From Chthoniobacteraceae bacterium (GTDB lineage: Bacteria > Verrucomicrobiota > Verrucomicrobiia > Chthoniobacterales > Chthoniobacteraceae): 43,361 bases of DNA. Below, piece after piece: positions 6,985 to 16,227 of the stretch (position 1 is its first letter; each line of letters opens with the position of its first letter). The translations under genes and the position numbers were made by a program. The notes beneath the pieces were generated by a model, which ran no database searches, was not told the DNA's origin, and was given only the letters and a program-made list of their open reading frames with translations. The stretch spans positions 1 to 43,361 of the forward strand of contig CANJNZ010000037.1 of assembly GCA_947476045.1 (NCBI GenBank), read 5' to 3'.

Positions 6985-8246
6985 ACTATCCGGAGTCTCA
7001 GCGAAGATTCGTGATCACAGGAATGGGTGTCATGGCGCCCAACGGTCGCACACTTCCTTTATTTTGGGACACTATACGCTCGGCAAAAAGTGCAGCCGGA
7101 CCGATGACGCGCTTCCCCATTGATGACGCCCCTGTGGGCGTTGCATGCGAAATCCGTGATTTTGACCCCAGTGACTACATGGAAGGCAAGGCAGCAAAGC
7201 GACTCGACCGCTCTACGCAATACGCTATTGCAGCCGCTCGCATGGCCGTCGAAGACTCGCGCCTTGATATTAATGCACTCGTAGCCGACCGGGTGGGCGT
7301 CGTCGAAGGCACCACCGTGAGCACGCTGGATGCAGCCACACGGTCTGCCGAGGCCTGGAATAAACGCGGCTATCGGGGCATCAGCCTTTTCTCCATGGTG
7401 AATGGCTATAGTGGCAGCGGCAGTGGCGAACTGGCGATAGAACTTGGCATCAAAGGTCATGCCATCACCCTCAGCAGCGGAAGCGCAAGCGGCAACGACG
7501 TGATGGGCTATGCGCTGACCATGCTCCGCAACGGAGAGGCGGACGTGATGATTGCCGGCGGCGCCGAAGCCCCCCTCCAGCCGCTCGTATGGGGAGCCTT
7601 CTGCCAGTCGCGTGTGATGGCGATCAACCGGGATGACCCCACGCATGCCATGAAACCCTTCGATGTGGCACGCAGCGGTTTTGTTCTCGGTGAAGGCGCA
7701 GGCTTTGTCGTCATGGAGGAACTCACACACGCGCTCTCACGCGGCGCGCGTATTTACGCCGAAGTGTGCGGACATGGCCGCGCTTGCGAAGCGCATCATC
7801 CCGTCGCTCCCGAACCGAACGGGGCGGGCGCAATTTTAGCTATGCAGCGGGCGATGAAAAGTGGCGACATTACAACCAGCGAGGTAGATTATATCAACGC
7901 GCATGGCACCGCGACGGAAGCCAATGACGTCGCAGAAACCCGCGCCATCAAATCTGTATTCGGCGCATTTTCGCGGCGCGTTGCTGTCAGTTCGACAAAG
8001 CCAGTCACCGGCCACCTCATGGGCGCGGCAGGCGCTATAGAGACCGTCGTGACTACCCTTGCTTTACACGAGCAAGTCATACCACCCACTGCCAATCATC
8101 GCGTCCCCGATCCTGAGTGTGATCTTGATTACGTCCCAGGAACGGCGCGGCCTTATCCCATTCGCGTCGCTCTGAATCTGAGCAGCGGATTCGGCGGAAA
8201 AAACTCCTGCCTGGCCCTGCGTAAATGGCCAACACCGGCACGATGA
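6981..8246 (+). CDS. Beta-ketoacyl-ACP synthase family protein with Ser in place of the active-site Cys
   Basis: A 421-residue thiolase-fold protein of the KAS II (FabF) type. The start at ATG 6981 overlaps the upstream stop. The N-terminus VITGMGVMAPNG and the GLY-rich C-terminus (NLSSGFGGKNSCLAL) are typical. Catalytic His308 (NAHGTAT), Lys340 (SSTKPVTGH) and His345 are present. The nucleophile block, normally T-A-C-A/S-S-G, reads SSGSASG, so the Cys is Ser168. It cannot work as a normal condensing enzyme; it could be a decarboxylase, a chain-length-factor-like partner, or use Ser as an acyl nucleophile. No acyl carrier protein is in the window, although acpS lies at 34.5 kb. It overlaps the following kinase gene. 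Confidence 0.9.
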   Translation: MNYPESQRRFVITGMGVMAPNGRTLPLFWDTIRSAKSAAGPMTRFPIDDAPVGVACEIRDFDPSDYMEGKAAKRLDRSTQYAIAAARMAVEDSRLDINALVADRVGVVEGTTVSTLDAATRSAEAWNKRGYRGISLFSMVNGYSGSGSGELAIELGIKGHAITLSSGSASGNDVMGYALTMLRNGEADVMIAGGAEAPLQPLVWGAFCQSRVMAINRDDPTHAMKPFDVARSGFVLGEGAGFVVMEELTHALSRGARIYAEVCGHGRACEAHHPVAPEPNGAGAILAMQRAMKSGDITTSEVDYINAHGTATEANDVAETRAIKSVFGAFSRRVAVSSTKPVTGHLMGAAGAIETVVTTLALHEQVIPPTANHRVPDPECDLDYVPGTARPYPIRVALNLSSGFGGKNSCLALRKWPTPAR

Positions 8247-10426
8247 GCATTTTCCACTACATCCCGCTGATGGGAGGTATTTTCAATTTCGCACTGTCGA
8301 TTTTAGTCTTGGGAAGCGATCGCCGCTCTCGCGTAAACCAGATTTTCTTCGCATGGGGCATCGGCATCGCCATTTGGAATCTGGGCACCTTCTCCATGTT
8401 CCGTGTTCAGACGCACGACGAAGCCTATATTTGGGCGAAATTCCTCCAATACGGAGTCATCATTCTCCCTCCTACGCTGCTGCACCTCAGCCTCATGCTC
8501 GCCGGGCGGCCTATCGGGAAATGGCTGTTCTGGCTCTATGGACTGCACGGGGGGTTCATGCTGATGAACGCCGGAGACATCTTCATCAGCGACGTGCGCA
8601 ATGTGGGCTATGCCTGGTATTCCGTGGCCGGGCCCGGGTTTTGGCTTTACACGCTCTCCCTCTCCCAGACCTTCGCCTCAGTCATCATTCTCTGGAAAAA
8701 AAGCCGAGCAACGCCGACGAAACAACGTAAGCGATTCAATGGAATCCTAGCCGCGCAAACACTGATCGTAATTTTCGGGACCAACGACATTCTGCCAATC
8801 ATCGGCATTGATCATTACCCCCTGACATCCATCTCTATCATTCCCTACGGCAGTCTCGCCGCAGTCGCGTATGGAGTGATGGTCGCCTACTCAGTCTTTC
8901 AATACCAGCTCCTCGACGTGCATCTCGCGCTCGGCAAATCAGCCGCCCACCTTGTGCGTTTCGTGTTCCTCCTCATCATCGCCGTTCTGCTGGAACTTGT
9001 TGTAGGCACCTTTGCGCCGCCCGGCTCAATCACCACCTTTGCACTCAGCAGCACCGTAATCGTCATCGTCCTCTCGGCGCTCATTGCTTCGTTCCTGTTT
9101 CCAAAATTGCTTGGCGGCTCTGCAGAGTCACTTGAACGCCGACTGCTGGGAGACCACTTCGAGTATCAGGATAAAATACGCGCATTCACCGAGCATCTGC
9201 GCTGGTATACAGACCTCCCTGCTTTGCTGGGCGATCTGCATACACTGCTATTAAACACAGTGCGCGTCCGCTCCTACTGGATCATCCTTCTCGATGAAAC
9301 CAACCGCGCGTTCACCCTCATACGGGCACACCCAGAGCAACCCCAGCATCAACTCCCGGATCTGCGCAGTGACTCACCAGTTTTTCGCTACTTCGCTGAC
9401 AAAAGCCAGAATCACCTGTCGCTCAAAGCAGGCTACCAAAACAACACCGATGACAGACTCCAGAGCAAGGCTTGTGAACAATTGCGGGATTTTGCTGGCG
9501 ACATCGTCCTGCCACTACTCGTCGAGCAGCAGCCGTTGGGCCTTCTCATTCTAGGGGAAAAAACCAGCGGCGAACCTTTCACAAGAAACGACACGCAACT
9601 CCTAGTGACGCTCACGGAAAACCTCGCGCTTGTGGCGAACCAAATCTCCCTGAAAAATCAAATTCTACTCAATCAGGAACTCGATCTTCTGGGTCGCATG
9701 TCACGCGGCATGGCACACGACTTGAACAATCTCACCACGCCGGTATGGACGCTCCTGCAACTCTTCGGCGAAGGTGCTGCCGATGAGTCTACACGCGCGG
9801 AACTCGCTCCCGTGGCAATCCGCAACCTCGAGACGATGCGCGCCTACATACGGGAGGCGCTCTTCTTCTCAGAAAACCTGCGGCCGGACATCCAGGAAAG
9901 CCGCCTAGACCTACTGATACAAGACGTCGCCGATCTGGCACGCGAAAATAAACGCAACAACAAGGACATCAAATACCGCGTTGAGACTAGTGGTGAAACA
10001 CTCGTCGAGATGGACGTCGTCCTCATCCAGCGCCTCATCTCAAACATCATTTCAAATGCGGTGGACGCCTCGCCCGACAAAGAGGAAATCCGCATCGAAC
10101 TCATCCGCCTTGTCAAAACCGACGCCGCTCGCGACTGGCTGCGCGTGCGCGTCACAGATCGCGGCATTGGGATCCGCACCGAGAATATGTCTCGTATTTT
10201 TCAGCCCTATTTTACGACTAAGCGCACCGGCGACGAAGGGCGCGGTTTCGGGCTAGGTCTCGCCATCTGCAGGAAAATCGCCACGCTCCACGGAGGCAGT
10301 CTCACGCTTACCAGCGAACCGGGAAAAGGCACTGTAGTGAATCTCGACTTGCCCAGCCGGCAAAAGAACTCCAAAAAAACATCGTTCCAGCCACCCGGTT
10401 CGATTGTTGTCAACACGCCCGCCTGA
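8243..10426 (+). CDS. Membrane histidine kinase with 7TM-type N-terminus and GAF domain
   Basis: A 727-residue sensor kinase. The ATG at 8243 is preferred because it forms an ATGA overlap with the upstream stop, as do most junctions in this run; an ATG at 8225 would add six residues. The N-terminal ~290 residues hold about eight membrane segments. A GAF-like domain follows (~310-470), then a phosphoacceptor region with MAHDLNNLTTP (His492) and an HATPase domain with N, G1 and G2 boxes (ISNAVDAS, DRGIGI, GFGLGLAICRKIA). The layout resembles PrsK of PEP-CTERM/exosortase systems, and a PEP-CTERM protein is encoded at 32 kb, but no exosortase is seen here. It is followed after 4 bp by a second kinase. 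Confidence 0.88.
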   Translation: MSIFHYIPLMGGIFNFALSILVLGSDRRSRVNQIFFAWGIGIAIWNLGTFSMFRVQTHDEAYIWAKFLQYGVIILPPTLLHLSLMLAGRPIGKWLFWLYGLHGGFMLMNAGDIFISDVRNVGYAWYSVAGPGFWLYTLSLSQTFASVIILWKKSRATPTKQRKRFNGILAAQTLIVIFGTNDILPIIGIDHYPLTSISIIPYGSLAAVAYGVMVAYSVFQYQLLDVHLALGKSAAHLVRFVFLLIIAVLLELVVGTFAPPGSITTFALSSTVIVIVLSALIASFLFPKLLGGSAESLERRLLGDHFEYQDKIRAFTEHLRWYTDLPALLGDLHTLLLNTVRVRSYWIILLDETNRAFTLIRAHPEQPQHQLPDLRSDSPVFRYFADKSQNHLSLKAGYQNNTDDRLQSKACEQLRDFAGDIVLPLLVEQQPLGLLILGEKTSGEPFTRNDTQLLVTLTENLALVANQISLKNQILLNQELDLLGRMSRGMAHDLNNLTTPVWTLLQLFGEGAADESTRAELAPVAIRNLETMRAYIREALFFSENLRPDIQESRLDLLIQDVADLARENKRNNKDIKYRVETSGETLVEMDVVLIQRLISNIISNAVDASPDKEEIRIELIRLVKTDAARDWLRVRVTDRGIGIRTENMSRIFQPYFTTKRTGDEGRGFGLGLAICRKIATLHGGSLTLTSEPGKGTVVNLDLPSRQKNSKKTSFQPPGSIVVNTPA

Positions 10427-10430
10427 GTTC

Positions 10431-12437
10431 ATGCGCACGCTTCTCATCATTACACGCCAGCCGCCATTCGCGGACGCCGTTGAGGCTGCCCTCGATGCAG
10501 CTCGCTATCGCATCATTGGAAAAGAGGACGCAGCCGGTGCGGGCGCACTGCTCTCACGCGGAGCTATCGACGCCATTATCCTCGACATGGAATTTAACGA
10601 TACTCTTGCCATCAGGACACTCGAAGAAATCCACGCGCTTGCGCCGGGCTGCCCTCTCATCGTTTTTGCTCCGCAGGGTCGCAAAACATGGGAGGAGGAA
10701 GCCTACATTCTGGGCGTTGCACACGTTATCGAAAAACCTGTGCGCGGAAAACTCCTCAGCACTCTCATTGAACGCGCCTTGATTGATAAAGAGAGCCAGT
10801 TGCCTGCGCTTGTGCAACAGCCACCGCAAATGCCGGCTGCACTCACCACGCTGCCTCAAAGCCGGGGACTCGAAACACTCCGCCGATTCTCCTCGCTGCT
10901 AGTCCACAGTCTCGATGCGCGCGAACTTCTCCGCGCCGCACTCCAGCAACTCCGCGAGGCCCTCGGCATCAATCGCGCCGCCGTCTTTCTCCGCAAACCC
11001 AGCGCACTCACCACGGACGGCACGCCATCCTCCGACGACCACTGGCTGCGTCCCGCCTACACCATCGGCCACGAGCCCGGGCTGATTCAGGAATTCCCGC
11101 TCAGCCTAGCCAACGGAATCGGCAACTACCTGCACAAACACGCGCGCATCCTCCGCGCCGACGCACCCGAAGCACGCGCCTCGCGCGAAATCAGCAAGGA
11201 ATTCGCCACACTCGGCAGCATCATCGCACTCCCCATTCATGATCGTGAAATGTTGCTCGGCATCCTCGTCATTGATGAGCGCATCACCGGCGGCGGTTTC
11301 GGCGACGAGGAACTCACGCAACTTTTCCACTGGCTCGAAGAACTCGGCATCGCCCTCCGCAACTGCTGGCGACACGAACAACTCCACGACACCCACGGCC
11401 TCATTGATGACATCCTCGCCGGCCTCGGTGGCGGCTGTATCGTCGTCGGCTCAAACTGCGGCGTGCTCCACGCAAACGAAGCCGCGATGCGACTCATCTC
11501 TCCCGCTCACATACGGCGTCTCGACTTTGCAGACATCCCCCAAGCGCTCGGCAGCCTCATCTTTCTCGTCATTCAAAAAGGCGAAGCCGTCACGCCATTC
11601 AAGTGGGAGCCTCCCGCTCATCCCGGCATTTCCTGCCGCGTCAGCATCCAGCCATTCTGCGTCGGCAAAGACAAACGCCCGAATGCCGCTCTTCTCGTCC
11701 TCGACGACATCACCGAGCACGAACGCGCGGTCCAACTTGAAATCGAAACGAGCAAGCTCCGCCTCGTTCGCCAGATGGCCTGGCACCTCGCACATGAGAT
11801 AGGAAACGCTGTCACCCCAATCAGCACGATGCAGCAGCTTCTCGAAATCCAAGGCGACGATGCTGAAGCCCGCCATGAAATGAGCGAAGTCCTCGCAAGC
11901 AGCGTGCGGCGCATCACGCGGCTCACCCAGCAGATGAATTTCCTCAGCCGCGATTGGGATGGCAAAAGCGGGGAGACCGTTTCCATCTCGGATATACTCG
12001 AAAAAGCATATCAGGACGCGAACACCCTCAATCCCGGTAAACACAAACCCACACTGCACCTCGACAAAACAACCCCCTGGAAAGTCAGCGGCGACAGCAA
12101 AGCTCTGCGTCATGCTTTCTCCGAATTGATACTGAATGCCATGCAGGCCAATCCGGAAAACCCGAGTGTTACACTGCGCGTCGCAGACAGCAGCGCAGAA
12201 GGCCAGCAACGCCTCACCGTAGAAGTTCAGGACGCAGGCCCGGGCTTCCCTCTCGAAGTCGCTGATAAAATCGGCGAACCCTTCCAAAGCACGCGCAGCG
12301 TCGGCCTCGGTCTCGGTCTCACCGTTACCCGCAAGATCATCGAAAATCACAGCGGACAAATAGACATCCCCCACCCCGAGCGCGGCCCCGGCATCATCCG
12401 CGTCACGCTTCCATTCACCAATCCGGCCAACAACTAG
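10431..12437 (+). CDS. Hybrid histidine kinase: degenerate receiver, GAF, kinase core
   Basis: A 668-residue soluble protein starting at ATG 10431, 4 bp after the upstream kinase. Residues 1-115 look like a receiver domain with the Asp52 acceptor (AIILDMEF) and the conserved Lys (VIEKP), but the N-terminal acidic pair that binds Mg is missing (LIITRQPPF). A GAF domain (~150-300) and a PAS-like segment (~310-425) follow. The H box is WHLAHEIGNAVTP (His455), and the HATPase domain has ILNAMQANPENPS, DAGPGF and GLGLGLTVTRKIIE. There are no membrane segments, so it probably works in the cytoplasm with the adjacent membrane kinase. No DNA-binding response regulator follows. Confidence 0.87.
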   Translation: MRTLLIITRQPPFADAVEAALDAARYRIIGKEDAAGAGALLSRGAIDAIILDMEFNDTLAIRTLEEIHALAPGCPLIVFAPQGRKTWEEEAYILGVAHVIEKPVRGKLLSTLIERALIDKESQLPALVQQPPQMPAALTTLPQSRGLETLRRFSSLLVHSLDARELLRAALQQLREALGINRAAVFLRKPSALTTDGTPSSDDHWLRPAYTIGHEPGLIQEFPLSLANGIGNYLHKHARILRADAPEARASREISKEFATLGSIIALPIHDREMLLGILVIDERITGGGFGDEELTQLFHWLEELGIALRNCWRHEQLHDTHGLIDDILAGLGGGCIVVGSNCGVLHANEAAMRLISPAHIRRLDFADIPQALGSLIFLVIQKGEAVTPFKWEPPAHPGISCRVSIQPFCVGKDKRPNAALLVLDDITEHERAVQLEIETSKLRLVRQMAWHLAHEIGNAVTPISTMQQLLEIQGDDAEARHEMSEVLASSVRRITRLTQQMNFLSRDWDGKSGETVSISDILEKAYQDANTLNPGKHKPTLHLDKTTPWKVSGDSKALRHAFSELILNAMQANPENPSVTLRVADSSAEGQQRLTVEVQDAGPGFPLEVADKIGEPFQSTRSVGLGLGLTVTRKIIENHSGQIDIPHPERGPGIIRVTLPFTNPANN

Positions 12438-12475
12438 CCGTTGCGCGAGCGAAAGCGGCAAGCTATCGCTGCGGA

Positions 12476-13456
12476 GTGAAATTTTTTCCGAACAGTTTTG
12501 TTTTCATCAGCGTGCTGGCGTCGTCCGTATTCGCTGCGGACCCAACGACTCCGCCTGGAATGGTTTTCATCAAGAGCGGCATTTTTACGATGGGCAGCGA
12601 GGACGGCGCGACTGACGAAAAGCCATTGCATGAAGTCACCGTGAAATCGTTTTTCATGGATAAAACCGAGGTGACCAACGAGCAGTTCGCAGAGTTTGTG
12701 AAGGCGACCAACTACGTGACACTTGCGGAGCGTCCGCTGACCGCAAAAGAACTTCCAGGGCTGCTACCGGAGTTCGAGGGCAAGTCTGTGTCGCTTTGCT
12801 ATCGCCCACCGAAAGGCGCGGTGGATCTCCGCGACGCACTACAGTGGTGGGCACCTGTGATCGGAGCGAACTGGCGTCACCCCGACGGCCCCGAGACAGA
12901 CATCATCGGAAAAGAAAAACATCCCGTGGTGCATGTTTGCTGGGACGATGCGCAGGCTTACTGCAAGTGGGCTGGCAAACGTCTGCCCACCGAAGCGGAA
13001 TGGGAATTTGCAGCCCGCGGAGGAAAGGAAAAGGCGCGCTACATTTGGGGTAATGAATTTTCACCAAACGGAAAATGGATGGCCAACACATGGCAGGGGA
13101 AATTTCCCCACGAGAATACTGGTGAGGATGGCTTCAAAGGGCTCGCGCCGGCCGGAAGTTTTCAGGCGAATGGCTATGGGTTGTTCGACATGGCAGGCAA
13201 CGTCTGGGAGTGGTGCTCCGATTGGTATCTGCCGGACTATTACGCCAAGTCACCGAAGGAAAATCCACCGGGACCGACGACGAGTTTTGATCCCGACGAG
13301 CCCGGCGTGATGAAGCACTCAACGCGCGGCGGTTCATGGATGTGCAGCGACTCCTACTGCCGTGGCTACCGTCCGAGCGCGCGGATGAAAACATCGCCTG
13401 ACACCGGACTCGCAAATACCGGTTTTCGCTGCGTGAAAGATGTGGAGACAAAATAG
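12476..13456 (+). CDS. Formylglycine-generating enzyme-like protein (with both active-site Cys)
   Basis: A 326-residue secreted protein of the FGE-sulfatase (SUMF1) family. It starts at GTG 12476, with a signal peptide ending near VFAAD. Family blocks are GMVFIKSGIFTMGS, FFMDKTEVTNEQFAEFV, HVCWDDAQAYCKWAGKRL, AEWEFAARGG, FDMAGNVWEWC and the C-terminal STRGGSWMC. In the last block Cys290 and Cys295 (CSDSYC) match the copper-binding Cys336/Cys341 pair of human FGE, and the tail (SPDTGLANTGFRC) is also true to type. It could therefore oxidise a Cys of an exported sulfatase to formylglycine. No Cys-type sulfatase is in the window. A closely related paralogue follows after 3 bp. Confidence 0.9.
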   Translation: MKFFPNSFVFISVLASSVFAADPTTPPGMVFIKSGIFTMGSEDGATDEKPLHEVTVKSFFMDKTEVTNEQFAEFVKATNYVTLAERPLTAKELPGLLPEFEGKSVSLCYRPPKGAVDLRDALQWWAPVIGANWRHPDGPETDIIGKEKHPVVHVCWDDAQAYCKWAGKRLPTEAEWEFAARGGKEKARYIWGNEFSPNGKWMANTWQGKFPHENTGEDGFKGLAPAGSFQANGYGLFDMAGNVWEWCSDWYLPDYYAKSPKENPPGPTTSFDPDEPGVMKHSTRGGSWMCSDSYCRGYRPSARMKTSPDTGLANTGFRCVKDVETK

Positions 13457-13459
13457 AAA

Positions 13460-14512
13460 ATGCCCGACTCCACAGACAACGTCGCCCGCCGCACCGCGCT
13501 CATTTTTGTCGGCATCGTCCTCGCCTTCCTCGGCGCGACGCTCGCGTGGCTTTATCCCGAAGTAAAACGCGTCGTGCGCGAACGCAAACAGCGTCAGACA
13601 GAAAATGCGAGAGGTACCGAGATGGTGCCGGTGCCGGGCAATTCGTTCACGATGGGCGCCAATGACGGTGCTCCCGAAGAGAAACCGTTGCACGACGTGC
13701 GCGTGAATCCTTTCCTCATGGACAAGACCGAGGTGACGAACGAGCAGTTCGCACAATTCGTCGCAGCCACCCACTATGTGACAACTGCGGAGCGTCCACC
13801 TGCTGTTGCAGATAAATTGCCACCCGATCAGCGCGAGCCAGGATCGTGGTGTTTTCGTTCCACATCGAATACAAAAGCGAGTGGCCGACGCCCGTGGGCG
13901 CAGTGGGTGGCTGGTGCAAACTGGCGGCAGCCGGACGGGCCGGCCTCGAACATCGAAGGCTGCGGCAAGTTTCCCGTCGTCCACGTAAGTTGGGATGATG
14001 CGGTGGCATTTGCAAAGTGGTCGGGCAAACGCCTGCCCACCGAAGCAGAATGGGAGTGCGCTGCGCGTGGAGCCGTGGTGCTTGCACATTTTCCGTGGGG
14101 CATGGATGCGTGTCCGGATGGACGCTGGCGCGCCAATGTGTGGCAGGGTGATTTCCCTGCGAAAGATGACGCGCTTGATGGCTTCGCAGCACTCGCGCCA
14201 GTCGGTCGCCACCCTCTGAACAACTACGGACTCGCCGACCTCGCAGGCAACGCTGCGGAGTGGTGTGCGGACTGGTTTGCTGCCGATTACTACGGCGAGT
14301 TGCGCCCAAACCCAGACCGAGCCGCGCACAAAAATCCGCAAGGCCCCGACGTGAGTAATGACCCGACGGAGCCCGGCGTGTGGAAACGCGTGGTGCGCGG
14401 CGGATCGTGGCTGAGCACGGATGTGGATTTTCGCGTATCCACACGCGGACGCGAAGAGCCCGGCTTTTCCGCTGCGTGGATTGGATTTCGCTGCGCGAAA
14501 GACGAGAAATGA
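13460..14512 (+). CDS. FGE-sulfatase-domain paralogue lacking the catalytic Cys pair
   Basis: A 350-residue protein with an N-terminal membrane anchor (about residues 13-35, TALIFVGIVLAFLGATLAWL) and a periplasmic FGE-sulfatase domain. It shares the block order of its neighbour (GNSFTMGANDGAPEEKPLH, MDKTEVTNEQFAQFV, HVSWDDAVAFAKWSGKRL, AEWECAARG, GNAAEWCADW). In the C-terminal block it reads GGSWLSTDVDFRVSTR, so neither copper-binding Cys is present. It is thus not an FGE by sequence; members without the pair serve as binding domains or as other oxidoreductase-like enzymes. The two genes look like a tandem duplication with split roles. Its stop overlaps the next start as ATGA. Confidence 0.9.
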   Translation: MPDSTDNVARRTALIFVGIVLAFLGATLAWLYPEVKRVVRERKQRQTENARGTEMVPVPGNSFTMGANDGAPEEKPLHDVRVNPFLMDKTEVTNEQFAQFVAATHYVTTAERPPAVADKLPPDQREPGSWCFRSTSNTKASGRRPWAQWVAGANWRQPDGPASNIEGCGKFPVVHVSWDDAVAFAKWSGKRLPTEAEWECAARGAVVLAHFPWGMDACPDGRWRANVWQGDFPAKDDALDGFAALAPVGRHPLNNYGLADLAGNAAEWCADWFAADYYGELRPNPDRAAHKNPQGPDVSNDPTEPGVWKRVVRGGSWLSTDVDFRVSTRGREEPGFSAAWIGFRCAKDEK

Positions 14513-16227
14513 GCGCAATGCACCCGGTGCTGAAACGTTGGCTGCCACGGCTGGTCCTGCTCGCGCTGCTCGTGCTCACTTTCGCAGCACGATGCTACAA
14601 CAGCGCGGATGTTTTTCACGCGGACGGGCGCATCTATTTTCTCGAAGGCGACTGCTACTCACGCATGACGCGCGTAAAGATGGTTTGCGAAGGACAGATG
14701 GTAATCCGGCATCACGATTTCGAGAACTGGCCGCAGGGCACGACACCCCATACCACTGCGCCGTTCGACTGGCTGATCGCGGGGCTGAAATGTGTCACCG
14801 AGGCCGGGCTGCGCATTGTGGACTGGAAAGGTGAAAGCAGAATGCACGGGCAGTCGCTCGATCTTGCCGGCGCGCTGATTTCTCCGCTGCTCGCCGTCGC
14901 GACAGCACTATGGCTCTGGTGCTGGGCAGGATGGATGCGGCTGCCGTTTCGTCCGCTGATGCTGCTGTTTTTCGCGCTGAGCCCCATACTCGTGCAGGGC
15001 ATGGAACTCGGACGTCCGGATCATCAGTCGCTGCTCATTTTCCTGCTCGGCGTGGCAGTTTGTGCAGAACTGGCACTGGCTGATCTCGGAACACCCGCGA
15101 GGCTCGCGCGACGCTGGGCAATTGTTGCTGGCGTAGCGTGGGGCATCGCGCTCTGGGTTTCACTTTACGAGCCGCTGCTGTTTTTTGCAGGCGCAGTTGG
15201 GCGGCATGTTTTATTCAATCGCACCGCACTCATCGCACGTGCCGTGCGAGGGAGATGGATTGCGCTCGGCGCAGTGATATTGATGGCGCTGTTTTTGGAC
15301 GGCTGGCGTCTCTCGCTACCCGACGCGACTTTACGCGGACACTTCGCCGCGTGGAGCCGGACAATCAGCGAGCTGATGTCCCTCGATTTACTCGGCAATC
15401 GCGTGTGGCATTGGTTCGGCGCACTGTGGCTTTTCGCACCGGTAGCACTGTGGTTTGCAGGACGCATAGATTCACGCGCCCGCGGACTACTGCTGCTGGT
15501 GCTGACGATGCTCTGCCTCACCGTCTGGCAGATGCGCTGGGGCTACTACCTCGCGCTCGCACTCACCGTTTCATTGCCGTGGCAACTGGCTTCGTTACGA
15601 ATCCACTGGGCAGGTTGGGTTGCAGGCATTTTGGCAATGGTGCCACTTACTTTCGCGTGGTCGGGGATGTTGCACCCGAGCGAAGAGGAACGCGAGTTGC
15701 GCGTATGGCGACGCTCCGTGCAGGACGAATGGCGTAGAGTCGCGGCGTTCATGCGTGAACCCGGCGCTTTCCTCGCACCGTGGTGGGCGTCTCCCCAAAT
15801 TGCATACTGGTCCGGACAGCCTGGGGTTTCCGGAACAAGCCATCAAAGTCTCGCTGGCATCCTCGACAGCGCGCGTTTTTTTCTGACCGAAAACCCCGCT
15901 GAAGCCGCCGCAATCCTTCGCGAAAGACGCGTGCGCTATGTGCTGCTCGACGACCTATCGCACACCAGCACGAATCTCTCGGAACTGCTCATGGTGAGTA
16001 ATTCCGCAAAAATCCTCGAACGTAAAGCACCTCCGGAACCTTTTGCAAAAGTGCTCGCAGAAAGTCCGCGACAAGCCCCGCCGTTTCTCCGCTACGTCAC
16101 ACCGGCCGAGCGCGGACTGGTCCACACGATGGGGCGTGTGAAAGATGGTAAAATCGAGGAAACCAGTGTGAAACTTTTCGAGCCGCAATATCATCAAATC
16201 TACCTTGTCCTTCCCGAAAAACTATGA
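14509..16227 (+). CDS. STT3-like GT-C family membrane glycosyltransferase
   Basis: A 572-residue polytopic membrane protein, about a dozen hydrophobic segments, starting at ATG 14509 (ATGA overlap). The first periplasmic loop has LEGDCYSRMTRV (Asp48) and ENWPQGTTPHTTAPFDWLI, matching the DPYYHLRR and YPHG...FD pattern of STT3/AglB/PglB oligosaccharyltransferases. A second loop has GRPDHQS (Asp171-His172), like the DHH motif of STT3. In the C-terminal soluble part the WWDYG signature appears as WWASPQ (Trp425-Trp426), followed by IAYWSGQPGVSG, as in the STT3 block but without its Asp. It is probably a diverged lipid-linked glycan transferase; the acceptor is unknown. It sits between FGE-like genes and a flavoprotein gene. 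Confidence 0.72.
   Translation: MSAMHPVLKRWLPRLVLLALLVLTFAARCYNSADVFHADGRIYFLEGDCYSRMTRVKMVCEGQMVIRHHDFENWPQGTTPHTTAPFDWLIAGLKCVTEAGLRIVDWKGESRMHGQSLDLAGALISPLLAVATALWLWCWAGWMRLPFRPLMLLFFALSPILVQGMELGRPDHQSLLIFLLGVAVCAELALADLGTPARLARRWAIVAGVAWGIALWVSLYEPLLFFAGAVGRHVLFNRTALIARAVRGRWIALGAVILMALFLDGWRLSLPDATLRGHFAAWSRTISELMSLDLLGNRVWHWFGALWLFAPVALWFAGRIDSRARGLLLLVLTMLCLTVWQMRWGYYLALALTVSLPWQLASLRIHWAGWVAGILAMVPLTFAWSGMLHPSEEERELRVWRRSVQDEWRRVAAFMREPGAFLAPWWASPQIAYWSGQPGVSGTSHQSLAGILDSARFFLTENPAEAAAILRERRVRYVLLDDLSHTSTNLSELLMVSNSAKILERKAPPEPFAKVLAESPRQAPPFLRYVTPAERGLVHTMGRVKDGKIEETSVKLFEPQYHQIYLVLPEKL

Noticed and set aside
11451-12461. Minus-strand ORF of 336 codons
   Set aside because: It is antisense to the second kinase, which carries all the kinase motifs.
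13334-14548. Minus-strand ORF of 404 codons
   Set aside because: It is antisense to the two FGE-like genes and has no recognisable pattern.
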